Shown here piece after piece: positions 46,843 through 55,454 of a stretch of 64,000 bases of DNA. Numbering within the stretch: position 1 is the stretch's first letter; every line of letters starts with the position of its first letter. The notes under the pieces were generated by a model. The model was not told the DNA's origin. It was given only the letters and a program-made list of their open reading frames with translations, and did not search any database. This DNA is from Grimontia sedimenti (GTDB lineage Bacteria; Pseudomonadota; Gammaproteobacteria; Enterobacterales; Vibrionaceae), in the NCBI RefSeq assembly GCF_011045095.1, contig NZ_JAALDL010000009.1:62001-126000 (forward strand). The letters run 5' to 3'. The position numbers were made by a program, and so were the translations under genes.

Positions 46843-47888
46843 TGTGCTTCTCCTGATACCTCTTCCTGCGTGGTATCGCAGTTGTCTGCCAGCGGTAGGC
46901 AGAGCGTAAAACAGGCACCCTGGCCCGGTTGAGATTGAAGAGTCAGCCTGCCTTTATGGGCATGACAGACCATTTGAACAACAGCGAGACCAAGGCCAGT
47001 GCCTTGCTGTCTCGTTGTGAAAAAGGGTTCGAGAATTTTGCTTTGAAGTTCCGGCTCGATACCGGGACCATTGTCGGCAACCGACAAGAAGAGTTGTCCC
47101 TGTATTTCGCGGGCATCGACAACCACTTTGCTGCCTTTACCCGCCACCTGAATGGCGTTAACCACCAGATTCGACAGGGCGCTGGCCAGCGCATTCATAT
47201 TGCCGAGCAGCTGGTGGGATTCATCATCACAGTTGATTTCAAAGTCGACTTGCTGACTGCTCACCAGGGCTTCGACCATAGGCTCAAATTCATTCAGCAG
47301 GTGCTCGAGGGTAAAAGTGTTCACGACTTTGTTGTCGCCACCTTTGGCAAACAACAGCATGTCGTTCACCTGCTTTTCGAGATCGTGAAGCCTGTCCACC
47401 AGCTTCATCTGGAAGCGTTTACGGGTAGGCTCATTAAGGTTTGGCGCACCAAGGTTTGCCGCATAGAGCAAGGCACTGGAAAGCGGTGTACGCACCTGAT
47501 GCGCCAGCGAGGCAACCATCTTACCCAGCGAGGACAGGCGCTGGAGATCGCTGACACGCGATTGCAAAAGGCGGGTTTCCGTCATATCGGTGATCATAAT
47601 GAGCTGGCCGGAATCAGAGGCGGAAATACTAAGCTTCACTTTGCGTCCGTCACGCAGCGAAACTTCATGACCGTCATCTTCACGGGGCGAGAACGCACGG
47701 TTAATCACATCAACCCAACGTTCTTGGGTTAACGGCGTGCCGAGCAGACGAAATGCTTCTGGGTTGGCCTCCGCCACACGACCGAACGGGTCCAGCAATA
47801 TCACGCCTGCTGGCATGACATCTAACACTTGTTTGTATCGTAGAACCTGCTGATCAACGGTTCCCAAAGGAGAATGATTCGCTTCCAT
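46839..47888 (-). CDS. flrB: FlrB, flagellar sensor histidine kinase
   Basis: 349 residues, without transmembrane helices: a PAS domain (about 17-110), HisKA with the phosphorylated His in SLAHQVRTPLSSAL, and HATPase with the N box region LSNLVVNAIQ, DNGPGIEPEL and GTGLGLAVVQM. It phosphorylates FlrC. The promoter region upstream carries a sigma54 site. Confidence 0.95.
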   Translation of the reverse strand: MEANHSPLGTVDQQVLRYKQVLDVMPAGVILLDPFGRVAEANPEAFRLLGTPLTQERWVDVINRAFSPREDDGHEVSLRDGRKVKLSISASDSGQLIMITDMTETRLLQSRVSDLQRLSSLGKMVASLAHQVRTPLSSALLYAANLGAPNLNEPTRKRFQMKLVDRLHDLEKQVNDMLLFAKGGDNKVVNTFTLEHLLNEFEPMVEALVSSQQVDFEINCDDESHQLLGNMNALASALSNLVVNAIQVAGKGSKVVVDAREIQGQLFLSVADNGPGIEPELQSKILEPFFTTRQQGTGLGLAVVQMVCHAHKGRLTLQSQPGQGACFTLCLPLADNCDTTQEEVSGEAQ

Positions 47889-47935
47889 GATGCTCGACTA
47901 TTTAGCTCTCTTTTTCTGACGCTAAGTAGCTCTAA

Positions 47936-47951
47936 GCAGGGAATGTGCCAA
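47936..47951 (-). promoter_or_regulatory. Sigma54 promoter of flrBC
   Basis: On the minus strand TTGGCACATTCCCTGC has a perfect -24 block (TTGGCAC) and GC at the correct 10-base distance. The predicted start is about 36 bases upstream of flrB. FlrA is the expected activator. Confidence 0.8.
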
Positions 47952-47993
47952 TTATTAAATCATTAAAAATCAGTAGATTAAGAGGAATACAAA

Positions 47994-48027
47994 CAAAAAA
48001 GCGAAGTCAAAAAAATGACTTCGCTTT
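47994..48027 (-). terminator. Intrinsic terminator after flrA
   Basis: Nine-bp perfect stem (GCGAAGTCA / TGACTTCGC) with an A6 loop, followed on the minus strand by U residues. It separates flrA from the flrBC promoter. Confidence 0.8.
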
Positions 48028-48061
48028 CACGGTTAACCTTTTTAATGAAAGGTGTTTACAA

Positions 48062-49537
48062 TCAGGTCACGTCTTCTTTGTTGAGGCCATACTTACGCAT
48101 CTTCTCAACCAGCGTGGTACGTCGCATACCCAGCATGTCGGCTGCACGGGCAACGATACCCATTTGCGCTTCGAGTGCCTGACGAATCATTTCCACTTCA
48201 AGGTCCGCCAGCATGGCTTTCAGATCAACACCTTCCGGTGGTAGCCCTGCTGCAGAAGGACTCGCAAAGCCCGGCATTTCTTCTTCCGGCTCGTCCATCG
48301 CAAACACCGCATGCAGTGCGTCACGCTCCAGATCTTCCTCGGCTTCCAAACCACCCAAGGTTTCTGGCTGGAACTCCGGAATATCGCTGTAGCGATACTT
48401 CTTCGGCAGTCGGTTTACATCCACCATCTGACCTGGGTACAGAATCACCATGCGCTCGATGAGGTTAGCGAGTTCACGGACGTTGCCCGGCCACTCGTGC
48501 TCCATCAAAGAACTGATCGCACGTGGCGTCAGGTGAACCTGATTGGCTCCTTCTGCTTCCAAACGCGCCATGAGTTCTTGAATCAAAAGTGGAATGTCTT
48601 CAATACGTTCGCGTAGCGCTGGCATTTCGATCGGGAACACGTTCAGGCGATAGAAAAGGTCTTCACGGAACGAGCCCTCTTCAATCATGGTATCGAGGTT
48701 GCGGTGTGTCGCCGCGACAACGCGCACATTCACCTGAATGGTCTTATTGCCGCCAACTCGCTCGAAACAACGTTCTTGAAGTACACGCAGCAGCTTAACC
48801 TGCATTGGCTGCGGCATATCACCAATTTCATCCAGGAACAGCGTGCCACCTTCTGCCAGCTCAAAACGGCCTTTACGCGCAGAAATCGCGCCGGTAAAAG
48901 CACCTTTCTCGTGACCGAACAGCTCACTTTCTAACAGTTCCGGTGGTATTGCACCGCAGTTCACTGGCACAAATGGCCCTTTCCCGCGTTGCGAATGGTA
49001 ATGGATGTTACGTGCGACAACTTCTTTACCGGTGCCGGATTCACCCAGAATCAGTACGCTGGCATCGGTACCTGCAACTTGCTCAATAAGATGACGAACA
49101 TCAGCGATCGCTTCACTGCGACCGACCATGCTTCTGAATAGCGTATTTTTTCGGCTAAGTTGAGGAATATTGAATGCGCGCTTGCCGGAAAACTCCTGAC
49201 AATGTCGGAGTGCATCAGCAAGTTGGGGATAATTTAGTGGCAGCTCAAGCTCACCGACGAAGTTTGGCAGTCCAGACAATTCCGCTTTGTGTTTTGCAAG
49301 CGCAATAATAGGAATGTGATTATTAATCGCCAAACTATCCAGCACTTGGGATAAGCGCTGCGGTGAGTGGATGTTACCCAGAAAACAAGCACCCTCGGCC
49401 TGCTTCCAGTGCGAATCATTTAGCTCAGTGGTTGAACATAGCAGGTATTGCTCACCAATAAACTCCAAGATAACGCCTAAATCGTGACGAAATTTTTCAT
49501 CATCCTCGATAACAAGAATCTTCGTTAAACCTTGCAT
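48062..49537 (-). CDS. flrA: FlrA (FleQ-type), sigma54-dependent master regulator of flagella
   Basis: 491 residues. The N-terminal FleQ/receiver-like domain lacks the canonical phospho-Asp pattern. The AAA+ domain has Walker [25 protein letters not shown] and Walker [14 protein letters not shown], and the C-terminal Fis-like HTH is [23 protein letters not shown]. It starts the flagellar cascade by activating flrBC and flhA-type promoters; FlhG and c-di-GMP restrain it in Vibrio. There is a vegetative-type promoter upstream and a terminator downstream. Confidence 0.95.
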   Translation of the reverse strand: MQGLTKILVIEDDEKFRHDLGVILEFIGEQYLLCSTTELNDSHWKQAEGACFLGNIHSPQRLSQVLDSLAINNHIPIIALAKHKAELSGLPNFVGELELPLNYPQLADALRHCQEFSGKRAFNIPQLSRKNTLFRSMVGRSEAIADVRHLIEQVAGTDASVLILGESGTGKEVVARNIHYHSQRGKGPFVPVNCGAIPPELLESELFGHEKGAFTGAISARKGRFELAEGGTLFLDEIGDMPQPMQVKLLRVLQERCFERVGGNKTIQVNVRVVAATHRNLDTMIEEGSFREDLFYRLNVFPIEMPALRERIEDIPLLIQELMARLEAEGANQVHLTPRAISSLMEHEWPGNVRELANLIERMVILYPGQMVDVNRLPKKYRYSDIPEFQPETLGGLEAEEDLERDALHAVFAMDEPEEEMPGFASPSAAGLPPEGVDLKAMLADLEVEMIRQALEAQMGIVARAADMLGMRRTTLVEKMRKYGLNKEDVT

Positions 49538-49613
49538 GTGTGAGATATATCTGCCCTAAAACCATCTAAGTCATCGGCGCGACGGATGTCACCAATAACA
49601 GAATAATCCAGCT

Positions 49614-49641
49614 ATTGTAATTATTGCTTGGTATAAGGCAA
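49614..49641 (-). promoter_or_regulatory. Candidate sigma70 promoter of flrA
   Basis: On the minus strand TTGCCT (49636-49641) and TACAAT (49614-49619) are 16 bases apart; the predicted start is about 70 bases upstream of flrA. A master regulator gene is expected to use the housekeeping sigma factor. Confidence 0.5.
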
Positions 49642-49709
49642 CTAGAGACACAATAAAGCTGTGACTCCAGTGCCAAGACAGATTAGATTGTAGTGAATCT
49701 GACGCGTTT

Positions 49710-50114
49710 TTATGCGTCTGCAGAGGTGATATTGTGATACTCAGCCGGTATTTGATCCCACGCCGATTTAATTTCGCGCAAAATATCGACAACTTCATCG
49801 ATCGGCGCTTCCAGGTTGTCTCGGTTAGCCTCTGAGATTTGGCGGATCATGTAGTCATAAAGCGCATCCAGGTTAGAAGCAATCTCCCCACCCTCTTCCA
49901 TCGACAAACAAGTACGCAAGCTGATGATAATATCCAGCGCCTTACCCAGACGTTCACCTTTCACTGCAATGTCGCCTTGCAGCATCGCTGCTTTGCCCTG
50001 AACCAAACGTTCAATAGCACCTGCCATCAGCATTTGAATCACTTTATGTGGTGATGCCGCACTCAACTGGCTGTCTACTGAAACCTTTTTGTAGGCCTGA
50101 AGTGACCCTCTCAT
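49710..50114 (-). CDS. fliS: FliS, flagellin export chaperone
   Basis: 134 residues, four-helix FliS fold (LQAYKKVSVDSQLSAASPHKVIQMLM, in two pieces, and a C-terminal REIKSAWDQI). It prevents premature flagellin polymerisation. ATG 50114 has AGGA at 6-9 bases upstream; a GTG at 50126 is the alternative. It follows the fliT-like gene directly. Confidence 0.95.
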   Translation of the reverse strand: MRGSLQAYKKVSVDSQLSAASPHKVIQMLMAGAIERLVQGKAAMLQGDIAVKGERLGKALDIIISLRTCLSMEEGGEIASNLDALYDYMIRQISEANRDNLEAPIDEVVDILREIKSAWDQIPAEYHNITSADA

Positions 50115-50126
50115 AACATTCCTCAC

Positions 50127-50420
50127 CTACTCGAACTTTTTGTAAATTTGCACTGACTGACGCCCTTTCTTAAAACGACTGGCATGGGCTGCAGCACTAT
50201 CACGTTGTACTTTTATAAGGCTAAATAACTGCTCAGTTCTGGCAATGGCCTGTGACCAAGCGGCTTGTTCCGGCTTCTCCGGCAACATCGTGATTTCTGC
50301 CAGACATTGTTTTCGAATATTCAATAACCGTGCCATCTCATTGGAGTCAACAGGGTCTGAATTCAGTACTGCCAGAAGCTGTTCATCAATCTCTGACAGT
50401 TGGGATAGCAAAGCGTGCAT
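50127..50420 (-). CDS. FliT-like chaperone (Vibrio FlaI type)
   Basis: 97 residues, all helical, between fliD and fliS. This position and size correspond to Vibrio FlaI, thought to play the role of FliT (chaperone of the cap protein FliD). Sequence similarity to enterobacterial FliT cannot be judged by eye, so the call rests mainly on context and helical pattern (SEIDEQLLAVLNS, NIRKQCLAEI). Confidence 0.75.
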   Translation of the reverse strand: MHALLSQLSEIDEQLLAVLNSDPVDSNEMARLLNIRKQCLAEITMLPEKPEQAAWSQAIARTEQLFSLIKVQRDSAAAHASRFKKGRQSVQIYKKFE

Positions 50421-50431
50421 CGTTATCTCGC

Positions 50432-51802
50432 TTACATCGACGGCATGATATTCATCATGGCCGACAGTTGAGATTGCATCTCTGCCATCGCGTTATCCAT
50501 GGCGGAAAACTGCTTTAACGTGCGGTTTTCCAAATCTTCCATTCGGCGATCCAATGTTTGCTGCTCATCTTGCAAGCGCATACGTTGATCGCCCAAGCTG
50601 GATTCGCGGTTGCGAATAGCACCGCCAACACCAGTAAAGTTCTGTACGGTTTCTTCCACCTTGCGGGCGAACCCCTGATTACCACCGAAGAAACCTTCCA
50701 ATGCCCCGAAGTTACGCGTCAATTGTTTGTCCAGCAGGTTGTAGTTGATTTCCAACCGGCCATCCATCGTGGTGGAGATACCCAGCTCGCTCAATGTTTT
50801 GAGCGAATCAGGCGCACCTTCAATGGGCGTAGAAAACAAAGAGCGCATCTGGTTAACCGCGGAGCGAATCACACTGTCACCCACCAAAGGGCCGCCCTGT
50901 TGGGTTTCAGGGTCGTACTTCGACAACGCTTTTGTCACTTGGTAGAACGCGTTGTAGGCGTCCACAAACTCTTCCAGTGACCCTTTCACCGTGTCCCTGT
51001 CTTCGTCCACAGTGACAATCACAGGGCCATCTGACGGTGAAGTCAGCTGGGACACATCGATGTTGACGCCGCGAATGGCATCAGAAAACGTATTGGTGTC
51101 GCTGGACACAGATGCCAGGCCATCAATCAGAATTCGGGCATCCAACGCCGCCTGCATCTCATTCATTGAGTTGCTCGGGCTCGCGGGGTCATAAGCCAGT
51201 GCTTGCAGCGGTGACGTCACCGGTGCGTTGACACTGACGGAAATTTGGTTATCGACTCCGGTTTTATCACCACCAAGGATCAATCGTGCACCGCTGTCAT
51301 CATTGATAACGGACGCTTTGATACCAGGATTATTCGCACTGCCGTTGATGGTGCGGACGATATCGAGCAAGGAGCTACTGTTTTCGTCGATATCAATGGT
51401 GGTGGTTCGGCCGCCCAGACTCAGCGTGATTTGCCCTGCGCCAAAATCAGCTTTGGCATCTAAACCGTCAGAGACGAGTTTATGAGACTGTGCGAGTTGC
51501 TGAACGTCGATGGAGTAAACGCCGGTAACGGCTTGGTGGTCGGCGGATGCGGAGACAGCTTCTTCGTTGCTTGAAACTGTACTCCGCGCCGCGAAGGTAT
51601 TGTTACGGCGAAAGTCATACATCAAGTCTTTCATCGTATCGAGGGAGGTCTTGAGTCTACCGTAGGCGCTGATGTTAGTTTCAACATCGTTCAGGCCTTT
51701 AACGATTCGCTCTTGTTTAGGCGCACGCTCAGCTTCAACAATTTTGCTGACCATGGAGTTGATGTCCATGCCACTGCCAAGGCCCGTTGCGCTTAAACCC
51801 AT
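50432..51802 (-). CDS. fliD: FliD, flagellar filament cap protein
   Basis: 456 residues. The N-terminus GLSATGLGSGMDINSMVSKIVEAE and the coiled-coil C-terminus (LQDEQQTLDRRMEDLENRTLKQF) are typical of FliD/HAP2. The pentameric cap folds flagellin at the filament tip. GAGGTGAG lies about 8 bases before the ATG. Confidence 0.96.
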   Translation of the reverse strand: MGLSATGLGSGMDINSMVSKIVEAERAPKQERIVKGLNDVETNISAYGRLKTSLDTMKDLMYDFRRNNTFAARSTVSSNEEAVSASADHQAVTGVYSIDVQQLAQSHKLVSDGLDAKADFGAGQITLSLGGRTTTIDIDENSSSLLDIVRTINGSANNPGIKASVINDDSGARLILGGDKTGVDNQISVSVNAPVTSPLQALAYDPASPSNSMNEMQAALDARILIDGLASVSSDTNTFSDAIRGVNIDVSQLTSPSDGPVIVTVDEDRDTVKGSLEEFVDAYNAFYQVTKALSKYDPETQQGGPLVGDSVIRSAVNQMRSLFSTPIEGAPDSLKTLSELGISTTMDGRLEINYNLLDKQLTRNFGALEGFFGGNQGFARKVEETVQNFTGVGGAIRNRESSLGDQRMRLQDEQQTLDRRMEDLENRTLKQFSAMDNAMAEMQSQLSAMMNIMPSM

Positions 51803-51818
51803 TTTTCACTCACCTCAG

Positions 51819-52241
51819 TTATACCTTTTCTGCAACGAGCCCCCTCGCATGAAGAGACAGTTGCTGTGCTAGCTCTAGCATTTCTTTCTCAGGAATCTGT
51901 CTGATGATGTCACCGCTACTCATTTCGTAAACAGTCACAACGCTTCTTCCAGAACTCTCATCAAGTCGAAATGACAAGCCTTTGTTAAAGGTAGACACAA
52001 ACTCATCCAGTCGCTCAACCAGCATTTCGAGCTGTTCTTGCTGCATCTCCCGTGTAGCTTCAAGTTTTTGGACTTGTTCTACCCGGCGTTGAGACAGCTT
52101 TTCAACATTCTCTGCCATCTGCCGCTGGTTCGTGATGTTGGGTTGAGTCCCCTCCACAGATTGTTTACTGCTAGCAACTTTCGTGCCTGACTGTGGAGTC
52201 ACATGAGACAGGGATGACGTAGAAACGGATGATAGGTCCAT
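51819..52241 (-). CDS. flaG: FlaG, filament-length-related protein
   Basis: 140 residues with a Ser/Thr-rich N-terminus and the FlaG domain (LSFRLDESSGRSVVTVYEMSSGDIIRQIP, given in two overlapping parts: LSFRLDESSGRSVV and VYEMSSGDIIRQIPEKEML). Loss of flaG tends to give longer filaments in other species. A near-perfect ribosome site (AGGAGGTGA) precedes the ATG. Confidence 0.93.
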   Translation of the reverse strand: MDLSSVSTSSLSHVTPQSGTKVASSKQSVEGTQPNITNQRQMAENVEKLSQRRVEQVQKLEATREMQQEQLEMLVERLDEFVSTFNKGLSFRLDESSGRSVVTVYEMSSGDIIRQIPEKEMLELAQQLSLHARGLVAEKV

Positions 52242-52265
52242 CGTAGTTCACCTCCTGTTAGCTAT

Positions 52266-52297
52266 TGACGGTGAGGGGCAAGCTCACCGTCATTTTT
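52266..52297 (+). terminator. Strong hairpin between the proximal flagellin and flaG, U run on the plus strand
   Basis: Ten-bp perfect stem (TGACGGTGAG / CTCACCGTCA) with a 7-base loop. The T run (TTTTT) follows it on the plus strand, opposite to the genes; in the minus direction it lacks a U tract. It may act as an mRNA-stabilising structure at the flagellin 3' end or partially block antisense transcription. Confidence 0.55.
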
Positions 52298-52307
52298 GGT
52301 CTTGCTA

Positions 52308-53447
52308 TTAGCCTAACAGGCTCAGTGCAGCTGACGGTGCTTGCTTCGCTTGTGCAAGTATAGACGTACCAGACTGCTGCAGGATCTGAGATTTAGTGAA
52401 CTGCGTCGTTTCCTTAGCAAAATCAACGTCTCGGATACGGCTGTTAGAAGCACTCACGTTTTCGTTAACGTTATCCAAGTTAGAGATTGCGTGGCTCAGA
52501 CGGTTCTGCTTCGCACCCAGTTCTGCACGGTGTGAATCGATGTATTGCATCGCGTTATCCACCAGGCCAACAGCGCGCTGTGCACCACCAACAGTACTTA
52601 CGTCAACGTCTTGTACAGTTTGGTCAACTTTCGCTGCACCTGCGATACCCAGAGAGGTCGCCAGTGCGCCGGTGAATGCAACATCAGCACCTGAAGCAGA
52701 TACGATTTGCAGTTCGCCATTTTCAGTCACAGATGCAGATACTTTGCCGTCAGCTTGACCGTTGATGTAGGTTGCCACTTCTTCAACATCGTCGCCTGCT
52801 TTAGCAGAAACGTTGATAGTCGCAGTAGTACCGTCAGCATTGGTAATTGCCATAGACAGAGTTGCACCACCAGTCGCGGTCCAAGCCGCCATGTCTGCAG
52901 ATGCCGCCACAGTCGCTTTATAGGTCGCACCACCCATCATTGCTTCGTCAGCACGGATGTTCTTGAACTCCATGAAGACCGCTTCACCCGCGTCAGCACC
53001 GATTTGGAATGCTTTTGTACCGTAAGTACCGTTCAGCAGTTTCGCGCCACCAAACGAAGTGGTTTCCGCGATACGGTTCAGCTCGTCTTGAAGGGCAACG
53101 ATCTCTTCTTGGATTGCCACACGCTCTTGGTCACCGTTAGCACCGTTAGCAGATTGCAGTGCCAGGTCACGCATACGCTGCAGGATGTTGGTGGATTCTT
53201 CCATCGCACCTTCAGCAGTTTGTGACATTGAGATACCGTCGTTTGCGTTACGTACTGCAACATCCAGACCACGGCTTTGTGAAATCAGGCGGTTAGAGAT
53301 TTGCAGACCTGCTGCGTCATCTTTTGCGCTGTTGATACGGAAGCCCGAAGACAGACGCTCCATCGAATTGTTCAACGCGTCGGTTGAGCTGTTCAGGTAG
53401 CGCTGAGCGGTCATTGCAGGCACGTTAGTGTTTACTGTAATAGCCAT
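52308..53447 (-). CDS. Flagellin (proximal, sigma28-type promoter)
   Basis: 379 residues. The conserved D0/D1 ends are the N-terminus [20 protein letters not shown] and [19 protein letters not shown], and the C-terminus [24 protein letters not shown] ending SALSLLG-type (given in pieces under 20 residues: [26 protein letters not shown]). The variable middle is short, as in Vibrio polar flagellins. AGGAG lies 8 bases before the ATG, and a sigma28 promoter is at 53527-53553. Confidence 0.96.
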   Translation of the reverse strand: MAITVNTNVPAMTAQRYLNSSTDALNNSMERLSSGFRINSAKDDAAGLQISNRLISQSRGLDVAVRNANDGISMSQTAEGAMEESTNILQRMRDLALQSANGANGDQERVAIQEEIVALQDELNRIAETTSFGGAKLLNGTYGTKAFQIGADAGEAVFMEFKNIRADEAMMGGATYKATVAASADMAAWTATGGATLSMAITNADGTTATINVSAKAGDDVEEVATYINGQADGKVSASVTENGELQIVSASGADVAFTGALATSLGIAGAAKVDQTVQDVDVSTVGGAQRAVGLVDNAMQYIDSHRAELGAKQNRLSHAISNLDNVNENVSASNSRIRDVDFAKETTQFTKSQILQQSGTSILAQAKQAPSAALSLLG

Positions 53448-53526
53448 AACTATTCTCCTTTGGTACTAAGTCCGGCTTCCGCCCAGCAACCCAGGGAAAA
53501 CCAGTTCTAAATCTCTCACAACCCAT

Positions 53527-53553
53527 GTAACGGCACGTTTGGAAAAACCTTTA
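53527..53553 (-). promoter_or_regulatory. Sigma28 (FliA) promoter of the proximal flagellin
   Basis: On the minus strand TAAAG and GCCGTTAC are separated by 14 bases, matching the TAAAGTTT-N11-GCCGATAA consensus. The leader would be about 75 bases. Confidence 0.8.
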
Positions 53554-53772
53554 CACCTTTTTTCCTACTTTTTTTACAAGCCACCTAGGAGGGTGAAAAG
53601 CCGTAAAATCATGGTGCTATGAAGGTTTTCGCCTTAGTGGGGAAAAACTTTAGTGATGATTTAAAAAATTTGTCGCCAAAAGCAGATAGAAGGACAGAAA
53701 ACCCAGTAATAACAAGGCTTAGAGAAAGAAGGGATGATTAGGGGCTTCAGACTGTTTGCTGAAAAAAAGCAC
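53554..53772. other. Intergenic region between the two flagellin genes
   Basis: Beyond the sigma28 promoter and the terminator, about 220 AT-rich bases show no supported ORF and no clear repeat. Confidence 0.5.
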
Positions 53773-53801
53773 AAAAAAAGCGGCAATGGCTTGCCGCTTT
53801 T
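53773..53801 (-). terminator. Intrinsic terminator after the distal flagellin
   Basis: Nine-bp perfect stem (AAGCGGCAA / TTGCCGCTT) with loop of 4 and seven U on the minus strand. Confidence 0.88.
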
Positions 53802-53819
53802 CGGGGTCTACAATCCAGA

Positions 53820-54962
53820 TTACTGGAGCAGGTTGAGCGCCGCCTGTGGCAACTGCTTGGCTTGAGCAAGAATAGAAGTACTTGCCTGTTGCAGGATTTG
53901 GCCTTTGGTGAGCTCTGTCGTTTCTTTCGCGAAGTCGGTATCGCGGATGCGGCTGTTAGACGCAGAAACGTTCTCTTGGATGTTAGAAAGGTTACTGATG
54001 GTGTGGCTCAAGCGGTTTTGCTTCGCACCCAGGTCAGCACGCTGACTGTCGATGTACTGCATCGCTGAGTCGATAATACCCACGGCCATCTGTGCACCAC
54101 CCGCATCACTGACGTCGATGTCTTGCGTCGTGGTTGCAGCACCTGCACCGGTCACTAAGCCCAGAGAGGTTGCCAGACCACCACCAAAGGTGACGTTACC
54201 AGAGAGCTTCTCTTCCGCGATGAAAATCTGTAGTTGGCCAGCTTCATCAACAGATGCCGTCACCATCTCGTCAGATTGACCATTAATATAGGTCGCGACT
54301 TCCTCAATATCGTCGCCAACTTTGGCATCAATGTTCAGGTTGATGGTGTTACCGTCTTTCGTGGTGAAAGCCATAGTCAGTGTCGCGGCAGTACTTGCCA
54401 CTTCCCAACCTGCTGATTTGCCGTTTGCGGCGATAAATTCGGTACCACCCATACGGAAATCATCAGCACGAATACTGGTCAGCCCCATGATGATGGCCTC
54501 ACCCGAGTCAGCACCAATTTGGAAAGAAGCTTCACCAAATGAGCCATTCAGAAGACGACGGCCACCAAACGCAGTGGTTTCTGCGATACGGTTGAGTTCG
54601 TCCTGAAGCGCTGATACTTCTTCCTGGATCGCGATACGCTCAGACTTACCATTTGCACCGTTAGCCGATTGCAGGGAAAGGTCACGCATACGCTGCAGGA
54701 TATTTGTGGATTCCTGCATTGCACCTTCTGCAGTTTGGGCAATTGAGATACCGTCGTTAGCGTTGCGCATCGCAACATCTAGGCCACGGGTCTGGGCGAT
54801 GAGTCGGTTCGAAATCTGCAGACCAGCGGCGTCATCTTTCGCACTGTTGATCCGACTACCAGACGACAAGCGTTCCATCGACGTATTGAGATCGTTTGTC
54901 GACTTGTTCAGGTAACGCTGCGCAGTCATCGCAGACACGTTGGTGTTAACTGTTACACCCAT
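53820..54962 (-). CDS. Flagellin (distal; possible sigma54 promoter, core-flagellin candidate)
   Basis: 380 residues with conserved ends ([41 protein letters not shown]-terminus [10 protein letters not shown]). It differs from the proximal flagellin mainly in the middle third. AGGAG lies 8 bases before the ATG. No sigma28 site is seen; a degenerate sigma54 site lies 140-155 bases upstream. In V. cholerae the essential core flagellin FlaA is the sigma54-controlled one, so this gene could be its counterpart. Confidence 0.96.
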   Translation of the reverse strand: MGVTVNTNVSAMTAQRYLNKSTNDLNTSMERLSSGSRINSAKDDAAGLQISNRLIAQTRGLDVAMRNANDGISIAQTAEGAMQESTNILQRMRDLSLQSANGANGKSERIAIQEEVSALQDELNRIAETTAFGGRRLLNGSFGEASFQIGADSGEAIIMGLTSIRADDFRMGGTEFIAANGKSAGWEVASTAATLTMAFTTKDGNTINLNIDAKVGDDIEEVATYINGQSDEMVTASVDEAGQLQIFIAEEKLSGNVTFGGGLATSLGLVTGAGAATTTQDIDVSDAGGAQMAVGIIDSAMQYIDSQRADLGAKQNRLSHTISNLSNIQENVSASNSRIRDTDFAKETTELTKGQILQQASTSILAQAKQLPQAALNLLQ

Positions 54963-55100
54963 TTTGCTCTCCTTTGACTTTCGCGTATTTTGCGAAACAG
55001 CCTACCCGCGACAAACTTGTCCGAATGTAGAAGCGGGACCAGCCTTCAGTTCGTTATCAGGAACGGTATCAGTGCAACTGACACCTCATGCCGAATGTTA

Positions 55101-55117
55101 TTCAAATAGCATGCCAA
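55101..55117 (-). promoter_or_regulatory. Possible sigma54 promoter of the distal flagellin
   Basis: On the minus strand TTGGCATGCTATTTGAA has a good -24 block, but the -12 GC reads GA. Spacing is correct. The leader would be about 125 bases. Confidence 0.42.
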
Positions 55118-55378
55118 TTTTTGGAAAGTCTTGTTTATCATAAACTTAGGAGCAACGAGAGCGGAGTAGATTAACAAAACGGCAAATAATTTGATTTTCT
55201 CCTCAAGAAAATCGGCAACTTGCCGCCTCCGGTCATTGCCTCCTCATAACCATAGCACCAGATCTTGTAATTAAGAGGGATGAATCACATTTTGTTCGAA
55301 TAATTTTTTATTCTCAAAACAGAGACAAAGGAGTTTACCCTTTATACACGTGCGAATTTATCCATAAAGTAAACGTCT
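55118..55378. other. Intergenic region between the distal flagellin and the TPR-glycosyltransferase
   Basis: This divergent gap contains small inverted repeats (GATTTTC / GAAAATC near 55190-55215 and CGGCAAcTTGCCG just after) and AT-rich DNA. No ORF is supported. Confidence 0.5.
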
Positions 55379-55396
55379 TCCGGCACGGTATTTGCT
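55379..55396 (+). promoter_or_regulatory. Sigma54 promoter of the TPR-glycosyltransferase
   Basis: TCCGGCACGGTATTTGCT reproduces the consensus (GGCACG, 4 bases, TTGCT) with GG (55382-55383) and GC (55394-55395) 10 bases apart. The start of transcription would be near 55407, about 48 bases before the ATG. It is the best sigma54 site in the window outside the flr and fli operons. Confidence 0.8.
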
Positions 55397-55454
55397 GTCT
55401 TTTATTTAGTTTAAAAACTTCAGTTTTTCGCACGAATAACTATATGGATTCCTT

